Shown: positions 25,301 through 35,223 of the stretch, piece by piece
How positions within the stretch are numbered: position 1 is the stretch's first letter
Layout: each line of letters begins with the position of its first letter
Source: Sphaerolaimus hirsutus
Taxonomy: Eukaryota > Nematoda > Chromadorea > Monhysterida > Sphaerolaimidae
Reading direction: 5' to 3'
Assembly (NCBI GenBank): GCA_964036195.1
Contig: OZ038453.1
Location: 14,669,206-14,733,205, forward strand
DNA: 64,000 nt
Position numbers and translations under genes: made by a program
Notes under the pieces: generated by a model
Databases searched by the model: none
Told to the model about the DNA's origin: nothing
The model's input: only the letters and a program-made list of their open reading frames with translations

Positions 25301-28300
25301 CAGTAAAATGACCTGTAAGATGTAGAATGTTCTGTAACATGTAGAATGTTCTGCAAAGTGTCATGCCAAACGTCAAATTTTTATTTGATCATCTGATATT
25401 TTACAGGATACTATACATAATTTTTGACACAGCACGACATTTGACATTTGACAGGATATTTTCAATGGTATATTTTACATGACATTTTACATTGCGTAGC
25501 GAGGCATTTCAAGGGAACGGTTTATTTTTCCCCAGCTCGCTCAGACCTTCAGGGTATTTAAGGGGTGGCGTGGGGGGGGGGGTGGAGGCTGAATTCGAAG
25601 GTGGAGTAATTCGAGTAAATACAGTATCGCATAGTGTTCAAGACTAATCCTTTCACAATCATCACATAACTGGCCATCTATAAGCGTGTCGGGGGGGTGC
25701 ACTGCCCCCCCCCCCTGGAGACCCCCTCGGCGGAAGCACGAGGGCCGGGAGTGCCGGGGGTGGCACCGTCTGCCCCACCGCAGTGGGTCAAATGGACAGT
25801 CACGGACAGAGCACGGTGGGAGAGAGGACGGTCGATTCTGTTCGCGAGGAACTGGTGGAGGTTGTCTATTGCTTGGGTGTGGGGGTGTCTTGGCTAGGTG
25901 CCACGTGGAGGGTGTGGTGGTTTGGCACTATGCCAAGTGGAGGTTTTATTTCTGATGTGGATTGGGTGTGAGGTTGTGGATTTGGTTCGGTTGTGGTGGT
26001 TGGTTAGGTATTGCCGTGTTTGAGAATAATGGTAGTTTGTGGAATGATCACTGGGACAAGATTATCTGTTTTTGATAAAATAGATAGGTAAACTTTTTCG
26101 GGTTTCATCGCTTGAATTTCCGATAGTGTATTTTCGTGAAAAATATGTTTTCGAAATACAAAAATACTGTAGTCAAAAAACTAATCAAAAAACGTTTTGT
26201 TTGTTATTCTGTCTGATAAAATTGTGAGAATGAATACTTTGTATTTTTTCTACATAAATGATAAAACCAAAAACTATAACAACAAACAAATAAAATTATA
26301 CTCTTACCTACTAATTGTGTCATTCAACATCTCAGCACAATCACAACAAAAACTGCCCAACCCCCCAAAAAATCCCCCACATACTTCCACAGATTTGCAG
26401 ACTCTCCCCACCCAATGAACTAGTCCTAATTGGCCCCGAGGGATGTTCGAAAACGGGGAAATTGCGCGTGCATTTCGCCCCGCCCCCAAGCACCAAGGCG
26501 AGTGGCATCAGCGACATTTACACGTTCAAAGTGAAGGCTACCAGGTGCCACTCCCGGGCCTTGTAAACTGCCCTGTAAAATGTCAAGTGGCATGCAAAGT
26601 GTCAAATGTCATGTAAAATGCCATGGGAAATGGAAAACGTTCGTTTGCCAGTTTACACGGCATTTTCCATGACTTTTGACAATTTGCATGACATTTGACA
26701 TTTTACCGGGCTTTTTACAGTGTCCGGGAGTGCCTCAAGAAACCACACGTTCCGAATTAGGCCAGTTTTTGGTTTGGTAGATAGGAGATTTGACAGGACA
26801 CCCATTGATATTAGCGTGGGTTGGGGGATTTGGGAAATTTTATACGATTCCGTAATTCAAATTTGATTATCGGCTTTGCTTCCGTTTTCATTTTATTGTC
26901 GCCCGAATTGAGACTTTTACATTGACTACTTAAGTACAACTTCACTTATCATATAAGGTATACTTATCACTTCTAAATTTTCGGAATAGGTTTTCGTCGG
27001 CCAGTCCCGTGTTCTGGAAAGTGACATGTAAAGTGTAAAATATCAGACAAATTTGCAAAATGCGAAAAATTACTGGGAATATTACATTCACATGATATTT
27101 TACAAATTTATCTCACATTAAATTTTATGTATCAACATTGTGCATGACATTTTACAAATCTTGTCTGATATTTTACATCGAATTATACATTTAGAGCATT
27201 TAGAAAGGTGCGGTTCGTAGCCCCAGGCAACAAAAGCGCTTTTCAACTTCTTCAAAGTGCTCCCAAAACCCTGAAAACAATCTTCCACAGGTGACCAAAC
27301 TAACCCAAGATCGCTGGCAGCGGCCCAAAAAACCTTCGAGCACGAAAAAATCGTCAAAACCAGACAGAATCACGCTGGTTTTCGCGCATTATCCTCGGAA
27401 AAACGACGCGCCGCGGAGGCCCATGGCGCTGTGGCACCGCGAATGTCCGCACAGGTGCCAATCCCGGACCCTGTAAAATGCCCTGTAAAATGTAAAATAT
27501 CATGCAAAGTGTAAAAAGTCACGTAAAATGCCCTCCAAAATGGCAACGTGGTTGCCATTTTGCAGGGCATTTTACATGACTTTTTACACTTTGCATGACA
27601 TTTAACATTTTACAGGACATTTTACAGGGTCTGGGACTGCCCCCAGGCCGGTCGAGACGGAATGCCAGAAAATGAGTGTCGTTGTCAGGTGGGTGGGTTT
27701 TTTTTCGAATATGGGGTTAGATAGGGTTGGCAATGGTGGGTAATCCCCTTCCCCCGCCCCAACGCTTCAGCCATTTTTTATATCCCTGGCACCATTCAGC
27801 TTTCTGCCTACCCTAAAGCAAATTGTTTGGTTAGTACACCATGAACCCCCCCCCCCCCTCCCCCAATTGTCCAATTACTTTTATGTGGAACAATTTGAAC
27901 AAATAGAAAATTATTTAAAAAGGCGGAGTCGAGTAAATACAATCAATGCAAGTTTCGTGCATGTAACCATTTGTCATTTTTGGGAATTTTTTATTATTAA
28001 CGATGACGTCATGATGGAATGTTTCGTTTGGTAAAAATGCATAGCACGCGGTGCGCGGAATGTAAATATTTACGCAACTTCTCCATCACTGGAAAAAAAT
28101 AAATTCGTGAAGTGTGTGGAAGCGGCCTCTGTGAAGACACGTCTGTGAACTCTGTGGCTTCCACACACTTCACCTGTCTTCACGACGGACCAAATTCGTG
28201 GAGTGCACTTCACGAAGCATTGCGGCATACTTTGCCTGGGGCCAGTTCCGCAAATTGAGACGTAACATGGCAAATGCGAAGTGAAATGAGAAATGAGAAG

Positions 28301-30511
28301 TGAATTGCAAAAGCGAAGGGAAATTACTTTTCATTTGTATCTTTTTACTTAGCTTTTGCCAATTTACTTGCATTTCACGTCGCTTTTGCCAATTTTCTTC
28401 TCAATTCACTTCGCATTTGCCATTTTACTTCTCACATCTCAATTTGCGGAACTGGCACCAGGTCCGGGTACGGTGAAGCGTACGGCGGCGCAGGGAAGTG
28501 TCTTCTCGCCGACCCGGTGGGTCCGCGTGAAGTCACTTCACGAAACTTCACCACTCATCACACATGCACACACCTATTTTCTGCAGTTCATTACTCACCC
28601 GCGCGCAGGCAAGTCGACGGGCCCTACGCCACCGGGTCAATCAGAACTGCGGTGCGCGCGCGCAGCGACGCTCCGGTCACCTCTGCCATCACCAAGACTG
28701 AGTAAGCTTTTCCTCGCTCACATTTGGGGTCGTTGATTGCCGCTGTGCAAGAAAGTCTACCGTATACCATCTGAATGATTGAGCAGAGATTACTTTCTGT
28801 CGCTTTGATGAATATGTCGCGCCTACACACACTAGTTAATGCAGCAACTTCAAAAAATTGGACTTGAGTTTTTTACACGCCAGGAAAAATGTCTTTAGCC
28901 TCCTGATCGGGAGCAAAAATCTATGTCTCCCCTGTTAACGTGCGACCTGTGTTAGGGTATACATGGGTGAATTCTTGTAGATTAAGGTGCCTTTATTCCG
29001 CATCTCGATTTTTAGCTTTCTCGGTGCATTGCCGCTCATTTGACAGCCATTCAAAGTCAAATTTCCGATGGAAAAAAGTCTTTAGCCTTTATGGGAAAAC
29101 ATTAAAACAAAGAGAGAAAACAAACGATGAAGAAAACCTGCATTGCTAAAATATTTATCACTTATTCACAAATTTGAATTAAAAATGGTTTAAAACACCC
29201 GATAGCCACTGCGATCTCACACTCACTGTGATTTTGACAATTGTTTGCCTTTGGACAGCAGACAAATATCGACCCGGCATGATGCATATTTTTGAAGTAA
29301 TGAACGAAACCAAATTGTTCGAAGTTTCATAGCAAAGTATTGTGTAGGGCAATCCCCTCCCCCAATTACCTAAGCACATAATTTATCACATTATTAAAAA
29401 CTTTCAATCTGCAAAACTCATCCCTAAACACAGCGAGATAGAAGTGAGACAAAAATTATCAGCAGACAAGACTCAGCCTTTTACTCAAGCAGAATCCATT
29501 CCAAGTGATGCTTGTACCACAGCTAAGCCGACTGGTCAGTGGGGGGGCTTTTTATTTGAGGATATATGGTATGTTCAAAGGCAAACAATTTATCAGAGTT
29601 CGTTTACTAATTGGGTGAGGTCCAATTTACACTCGTACCTCCTTCCGGAGAATGAGTGCATCACCAAAACACTCATACCTAAGCCTAAGCCTAAGCAGAG
29701 CCTAAAATATTGTGAAAATATCACAAATTTGTATGTAAGGCATATCCAAACCAAATAAATGTGAAGAACAAACCGTATCCAAATCAAAAATACCAATCGA
29801 ATTTTTGGCACATTATCAAAAATCGTGAAAAAGAATGCCGATGAATTGAATCACATGTTCAAATGATAAAATTATGGAAAGGTTGGTGGTAAAATGTGGA
29901 AAATTTTGTGAAAAAATAGAACGGCACCTCCAATAGAACAGCAAGTAGAATATTTGATGAACAAATAGAGCAGCACACTCCTTTGAGAAAAAATCTGGTA
30001 TACTCGGCAGACACGATACTCTACAAACAGATAGGAGTTATGTCTTTGGCTGGCAGACGGCCAGCCGAGAACTTATGGAAGACGAGATGAAGACAAAGTG
30101 ATGACCATCAAGACGACGTGATAGCGAGAGATGATGATGGCGACGAAAGGGATCACGTCATGATGGAGTGTTTCCTCCGGGAAAATGTACGGCGTAATGT
30201 CATTCGAGTATACAATCCAAAAATTCCAAACCTTCCCACTTCAATTTTCACATCTCCTCACCCCCACAGTTCTCCCAGATGACAAAACCTTGCCCAAAGA
30301 GGAGGAAAGTGGTGAAGAAAGTGAAGAGGAAAGTGAAGAGAGTGAAGAGAGTGAAGAGGGTGAAGAGGAAGAAGAAGCTTCAAGTGAAGCGTCAACAAGT
30401 GAAGCAGCTACAACTGAGGCAACTACAACTGAGGCAACCACAAGCGCATCTGGCACGTCCGTGAAGCCTGGCGGCTGGGTGCTGCGCATTACCCGCGACA
30501 CCGTTGTTTAG
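22384..30511 (+). CDS. Unrecognised multi-exon gene X with acidic Ser/Glu-rich C-terminus
   Basis: Function not recognised. The 3' half chains in phase: 26393-26544 (or from 26401), 26740-26815, 27291-27454, 27647-27688, 28609-28701, 29434-29534, 30270-30511 (stop TAG at 30509). It reads ELVLIGPEGCSKTGKLRVHF ... YTFKVKATRNHTFRIRPVFG ... DRITLVFAHYPRKN ... GPYATGSIRTAVRARSD, then an EESEEESEE tract, a Thr/Ala/Glu repeat and the end GGWVLRITRDTVV. The 5' part is less certain: a possible first exon at ATG 22384 (MSSEILKKSYKSN), then GC-rich segments at 22919-23027, about 24060-24136, 25090-25160 and 25703-25860 whose frames do not all link. Two introns (26545-26739, 27455-27646) are copies of one palindromic element. 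The segments at 22960 and 25795 share DSHGQS in comparable context. The mid-region is basic and the tail strongly acidic; no signal peptide or TM segment is evident. Confidence 0.58.
24240..24361. mobile_element. Short GGCGCC-arm hAT-like element
   Basis: Starts TAGTGATGGAAAAAGCGCC and ends CATGGCTCTTTACATCACTA; flanking octamers GAAGGCAC and GAAGGCTC. It lies in an intron of gene X. Confidence 0.75.
24375..24605. mobile_element. ACACTAGTTTTCACC-TIR MITE, copy 2
   Basis: Termini CCCTACACACACTAGTTTTC and GAAAACTAGTGTGTGTAGG; interior as in 21519-21760. It is adjacent to the preceding short element. Confidence 0.78.
24716..24920. mobile_element. AAATTGAGAAGTGAAATGGC-type MITE, copy 2
   Basis: Starts GGGGCCAGTTCCTCAAAATG and ends CATTTTGCATAACTGGCACC; the arms repeat AAGTGAAATGGCAAAGGC. 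It lies in the gene X intron before the 25090 segment. Confidence 0.7.
26545..26739 (+). mobile_element. Introner-like element forming an entire intron of gene X (copy 1)
   Basis: 195 bp, starting GTGCCACTCCCGGGCC and ending CCGGGAGTGCCTCAAG. It is a long imperfect palindrome of CTGTAAAATGTCAAATGTCATG words. The exon before ends ...AAGGCTACCAG and the sequence after continues AAACCACACG. Splicing at its ends gives codon AGA and extends the frame for 25 more codons, to 26815. Without the element the two exons form one open exon. No host sequence remains inside the intron. Confidence 0.72.
27004..27190. mobile_element. Diverged relative of the introner-like family
   Basis: Contains CCAGTCCCGTGTTCTGGAAA and the palindromic ACATGTAAAGTGTAAAATAT / GATATTTTACA words. 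The ends are decayed. It sits inside the gene X intron 26816-27290 and is not itself bounded by usable splice sites. Confidence 0.45.
27455..27646 (+). mobile_element. Introner-like element forming an entire intron of gene X (copy 2)
   Basis: 192 bp, starting GTGCCAATCCCGGACCCTG and ending GGGTCTGGGACTGCCCCCAG. It is the same palindromic family as 26545-26739. The exon before ends GTCCGCACAG; after the element the frame continues GCCGGTCGAGACG for 13 codons to a good donor at 27689. The junction is phase 2, as in copy 1. Confidence 0.72.
28236..28458. mobile_element. AAATTGAGAAGTGAAATGGC-type MITE, copy 3
   Basis: Starts GGGGCCAGTTCCGCAAATTG and ends CAATTTGCGGAACTGGCACC, with arms of AAGTGAAATGGCAAAAGC words. 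It lies in the gene X intron between 27688 and 28609. Confidence 0.75.
30003..30216. mobile_element. GTATACTCGGCAGACA-TIR MITE, decayed
   Basis: The left terminus GTATACTCGGCAGACACGAT pairs imperfectly with AATGTCATTCGAGTATAC at the right. It lies in the last intron of gene X. Confidence 0.5.
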
Positions 30512-30695
30512 AAGTGCAGGGTGCGGCAATTTAGACCAACACTTTAGATTTTGAATAACTTGACACTGGGTGGTCGGATGAAAATCAAAAGTTAGGTAAA
30601 CATTGGCAAGGCGGATTAGTGGCGTGAACTCGTGCATTTAGGTGCTCTGCTGCGAAAAGAAAAAGGAACAAACTGAAGAAAAAAACAATGCTGAT

Positions 30696-31254
30696 TAGGG
30701 TGTCAAATTTCCGTTTTCCATTTCCGTTTTTTTTTGGCTAATTTTCCATTTTCCAGCTAAATTTTCAGTTTTTTTTCCAGCTTTTTTCCATTTTCCTTTT
30801 TCCAGCTCAACTGTCTGTTTTCTGTTTCAGCCAAACAGGTAAACATGCATGCAGGTTTTCAATTATGTTATATTTTTTCTCCATTTTCCATCAAAATTTC
30901 AGCAATTTTTACCATTTCCAGCAAATTTCAGCAATTTTCTTCCGTTTTCCATCAAAATCTTAGCAATTTTTTTCCATTTTCATGCAAATTTCATTTGTCC
31001 GTTTCCGGTTTTCCAGCATTGTTTTCCGTTTTCGCGCTGCTGAATTTTTTTTTTCCATTTCCGTTTCCGTTTTCCAGCAAGTGCAATTTTTTTCTGTTTT
31101 CCGTTCCGTTTTCCGGCTGCTGAATTTTTTTTCCGTTTTCGTTTCCGTTTTCCGGCAAGTGCAAATTTTTGCCATTTTCTATTCCGTTTTTCTGCCGCTG
31201 AATTTTTTTTCCGTTTCCGTTTCCCTTTTCCGTAAAACTTTTTTTGACACCCTA
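30696..31254. mobile_element. hAT-like element, GGAAAACGG-arm family, copy 1
   Basis: Starts TAGGGTGTCAAATTTCCG and ends TTTTTTTGACACCCTA, with a perfect duplication ATGCTGAT (30688-30695 and 31255-31262). The whole interior is TTTTCCGTTTTCCATTTCCG-type words. Confidence 0.88.
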
Positions 31255-31446
31255 ATGCTGATCCCGATCCCAGTCCCAAAAAGTCGATCCCATTTGAACC
31301 GTATCACGAGGTGGTGGTAAAGTGACAATGACGCATTTGCTTCAATAACTCGTGACTGAGTTGAGCTATCGCAGCCATATTTGGTTTGGAGGGAACCTTT
31401 CCTATTGAGTTATTTATGTTCACCTAAATTTTGACTATCATCCAAC

Positions 31447-32255
31447 TAACGATGGCAAACCTTCCAGAAAAAAGTATTTAAATTTTTAAGTGTTTTTTCT
31501 AAAGTGAATTTTCGAATTTTCGAATTTTTCCCCAAATTAATTTTCAAATTTCGAATTTAATTTTCGAATTTTCGAATCTTTTTTGGGAATTTTCGAATTT
31601 TTTTAGAAAAATATTGAATTTGAAGCTTAAAACACAGTATTTGTACTGTCTTCATGTTTGGAGCCCCTTTTAACCTTAATTTCACTGTATGTGAAGCATG
31701 ACATGACAATTTCACTTCACTTTAACATGACAAGTGATATAACACTTATGTGGATAAGTTTTCACCATTTTCGCTGGGGCTGAATGCCTTCCAAAAAACG
31801 GATTGTGACTGCCCCTTCGGAAGACCCGCAAGAGATTTTTTTGATGGACCGTAGTCTGTATCCGCGGAAGTAGAGGGCCGCGGTTCTAATTGTTTGGACG
31901 GCTCCGTGCATTCCTAAATGGATGTGATTGAGTCCGCCGCTGCTGCCGCGGATGCCATTTCAATGTTTTTTAATGTTTGTTATTTCATTACATGAGACTT
32001 TTTCAGACCCACCGCATATCAATTGTCACTTTATTTAGCACTCTGAACTCAAAACTGCATTTTGTCACCTTGAATTCCCTGAAAAATTCGAAAACTATTT
32101 TCGAATTTTTGAATTTTCGAATTTTCGAATTTTTTGAAAAATAAATCGATTTTTAAGTGTTTTTTCCAGGGGTGAAATAAAAATTCGAAAATTATGAAAA
32201 AATTCAAAAATTCGTAAATATTTTCGAATTTTCGAATCTTTGTTTGCCATCGTTA
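31447..32255. mobile_element. hAT-like element, TTCGAA-arm family, copy 2
   Basis: Starts TAACGATGGCAAA and ends TTTGCCATCGTTA, with a perfect duplication CATCCAAC (31439-31446 and 32256-32263). The arms are TTTTCGAATTTTCGAA words around a unique centre. Confidence 0.88.
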
Positions 32256-32768
32256 CATCCAACCACCCAGTGTCAAGTTATTCAAAATCTAAAGCGTTGG
32301 TCTAAATTGCCACACCCTATAGGTCTGTGTTCCTGGCTATCTACTGCTTGTGATGAGAACTACCTGGTGATGTATGGCATTGTTTACTACTGGTACTGAC
32401 TTGGGAAGAGAGATGAAGTAAAATATTTGGTTGATCAGCAATTATTGTAAATTTGATAGGCTGCTGGCAAAATCAATGATAATGTTTTTTATCAATCTCA
32501 TCATCATGACATGTACTTGATAACATAAAAATCAGAACAACACTGGGTTTACTGGTAATGGATATTTGATAATGGGTCACAGTATCAAAATAATAATAAT
32601 TTCTGTAAATATTTTTGACATCTAGTACCCAACAAGTATTATGAAACCATTTGTCCAAATCTTAAAAAACATATGAACACAAAAGTCATCTAATCAATGC
32701 AACAAAACAGTTAACAACAGATAGGACATTTTTATCTCAATCACTCACATCTATCCTAATGTTATATC

Positions 32769-33882
32769 TAAACACGTTCCCGATCAAGTCCGGCCCCCAA
32801 TTTTTTATTTTACTTCTGACGTCCTATCTTCAGTTCTAGGGCGCGCCGGAAGCTGAAACGTGGGGGAGATATGGGCGTAACCCTCCTCTACTTCGCATGA
32901 ATTGGGGGGGGGTCACGGCGACCCCTTACAGGGTGGGTCGCCCTAAGTGCCAAAATATTTATTGGCTTTTTTGGTGTCCCACACAGGTCCGGCCCCCACT
33001 GAATTCTGAGCTGTGGGAGGGGTAAAAATCTAAAATTTTGGGGATGTGTTACCAACACCCCTCCCCTACTATACACTATTCAAAAATGTCAGATTATTGT
33101 GAAAAATTTCTTAAAATTTCACTTATTCTCTAAAAAACACCACCCCCAATAAATGGATGACAAAAAAATTCACGTTTTGGAACTTTTTTGTTATACACTT
33201 GAAGAGCTGGTTTAGGATACTTTAAAGGGAAGTGTTTGATGTTTAAAGTTATGTAAACAACCATACCTCTAAAATGCCTGCATTGCAAAATTTATTTGGG
33301 GGGAATTTCAAAGTGTAAATTTTGTAAATTTTTGTTCCTGCAATGATGTCATTATGATGTCATAAAATTCCCCCCAAGTAAATTTTGCAATGCAGGCATT
33401 TTAGAGGTATGGTTGTTTACATAACCTTAAATATCAAACCCTTCCCTTTAAAGTATCCTAAACCAGCTCTTCAAGTGTATAACAAAAAAGTTCCAAAACG
33501 TGAATTTTTTTGTCATCCATTTATTGGGGGTGGTGTTTTTTAGAGAATAAGTGAAATTTTAAGAAATTTTTCACAAAAATCTGACATTTTTGAATAGTGT
33601 ATAGTAGGGGAGGGGTGTTTGTGACACATCCCCAAAATTTTAGATTTATACCCCACCCACAGCTCAGAAATCAGTGTGGACCAAAAAAGCCAATAAAAAT
33701 TTTGGCACTCAGGGCGACCCATCCTGTAAGGGGTCGCCGCGACCCCCCAATTCATGCGAAGTAGAGGGGGGTTGAGCCCATATCACCCCACGTTTCAGCT
33801 TCGGGCGCGCCCTAGAACTGAAGATAGGATGTCACAAGTGAAATCAAAAATGGGGGGCCGGACTTGATCAGGAAGGTGTTTA
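32769..33882. mobile_element. Foldback element with about 540-bp near-identical inverted arms
   Basis: The left arm (32769-33330) and right arm (33345-33882) are almost perfect reverse complements; both ends read TAAACACSTTCCYGATCAAG. Markers such as TTCAGTTCTAGGGCGCGCC occur once in each arm. The short centre (GATGTCATTATGATGTCAT) is itself palindromic. No transposase was found. The right end supplies the stop codon of the adjacent receptor gene. Confidence 0.88.
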
Positions 33883-35223
33883 CAAAGCCATAGACATAAG
33901 CCTTGGTCTACTGAACTTTTTGATGGTTTTATTACTCTGTGTGCTGTATTTCTTTGTAACAGCTGCTGGGTACACCTTGTTACCAGAAAACTTTGTTTCA
34001 TCTCCACACGAGAGAAATAAAAAGAAAAGCTTCTTGACCTTGTTAACGAAAAAAATTAAGAGGTATGGTTTTATACATATCAATAAATCAGTCATGTAAT
34101 AAAATAGGTAATCTATCCAGGAGAAATCATATCCAAAAAACCACATGATGTAACAAATGCACAGAATACAATAAAATGGTGACCAGATAAGTACCATTTT
34201 TGTCAAGTTCAGTTGCAACTTTGCACTGTCTCTCTCTAATTCTGTCAAGTATTCATGAGCCTTTCTATCACACCAAATTTTGAAAAACAATGCAAAAGTG
34301 ATTGCCAGAATAAGTGGTACAAAAATGCACACCTCAACAGCAAAGTCCACAGTGAGATAAACTGCTTCAATCTATAAAAGTGAATTTGCAAGTTGTGTGA
34401 AGAATTTATTAAAGGGGAAATTACAAATTGCTGGAAAATAACCTCCCTTCAGACATGCATTTATGTTTGACTGATAACTTTTCAGAATGTTATTCGAGTG
34501 GGGAGTATGCCAGGGCTGTTATTAGAAAGAACCCAGTACTGGGTTTGTTAAAAATTCTACAGATTGACATAATGAAAGCAAGCAGTACTGATCTGCAAAT
34601 AAAAATAAATACCTCATCACACTTCAGATTAAACACACCTTAGGATTCACAAAAGAAGCCAATAAAGTATTGTTATTTGAAATATAACTTCCAACTTGGG
34701 GTATTGCCATCGGTAGTCCCCAAGGAAGTGCTAGCAGAATACAGATTGAAATAATGATGTATGATGCCACATTTGATTGCATTTTTTCAGTGATTTTTGG
34801 GAAATAGAAGATAATAAGTTGATGGAATTGAAGTGATAACATGAAATGAATTGTGATAAAGTAGTACATCCAATTTCCCATCTGTTTATAGGTTGCATAA
34901 AGCTGCAAAGATGGAGGCAATAGCATTTTTAATACAAAAATTGAACTTTTAGGTGAACATAGGTATTGACAACTCACTGCACTGTCCAATATATAATCCC
35001 TCCAATATCTTCCAATGACATAAATAGTTAAAAGTTTGTGTAACATAAACCACATGTCAGCCACACCAAGTGCTATTGTTAGCATGAAATATTGTCTTGA
35101 CATTTTCACAAAATCTTTCCAGCTAGATATAATTGATACAATGATAATCGTATAAATTGGCATTGTTCCAATGTTAAGATAGTAGAAGAAATCTCTCAAT
35201 ATATCCCAAATTACCGATGGCAT
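33880..35223 (-). CDS. Seven-transmembrane chemoreceptor-like GPCR, two exons
   Basis: Exons 35223-34639 and 34371-33880 join in phase 0 (GAATCCTAAG|GTGTGT ... TTTTATAG|ATTGAA) to give 358 aa. Hydrophobic segments: about 18-34 (MPIYTIIIVSIISSW), 44-69 (YFMLTIALGVADMWFMLHKL), 115-140, 153-178, 199-228 (VEVCIFVPLILAITFALFF), 248-272 and 280-305 (YYMTDLLICIKPYLLIFF), with a short Lys/Ser-rich tail. The layout and TM2 ALGxADxW pattern resemble nematode serpentine receptors of the Srg superfamily (Srx/Srt-like). Family assignment is by pattern only and no ligand can be inferred. The start is the first ATG upstream of TM1. The stop codon lies at the boundary of the foldback element 32769-33882, so the original C-terminus may differ. 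Confidence 0.78.

Larger units (their letters stand above)
30517..32321. mobile_element. Long-TIR element directly after the gene X stop, with two nested hAT-like insertions
   Basis: The arms 30517-30608 and 31419-31446 plus 32256-32321 are inverted copies (AATTTAGACCAAC ... TAACTTGACACTGGGTGG) with about 90% identity by eye. The right arm is split by the TTCGAA element 31447-32255, and 30696-31254 is inserted in the body. It begins six bases after the gene X stop codon. Confidence 0.78.

Noticed and set aside
26401..26544. Alternative frame of this gene X exon (reads NWPRGMFENGEIARAFRPAP)
   Set aside because: It looks protein-like, but after the introner-like element it meets a stop quickly, while the chosen frame stays open and links to all later exons.
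28452..28530. GC-rich segment as an additional exon of gene X (reads VKRTAAQGSVFSPTRWV)
   Set aside because: Its phases do not fit between 27688 and 28609, which already join correctly; left out.
30279..30464. Lys/Arg-rich frame overlapping the last exon of gene X
   Set aside because: It is the alternative frame of the Glu/Ser repeat. The acidic frame joins the upstream exon in phase and reaches a stop with a non-repetitive end.
30848..31320. Phe/Ser-rich open frames on both strands
   Set aside because: They are translations of TTTTCCGTTTTCC word arrays inside a hAT-like element.
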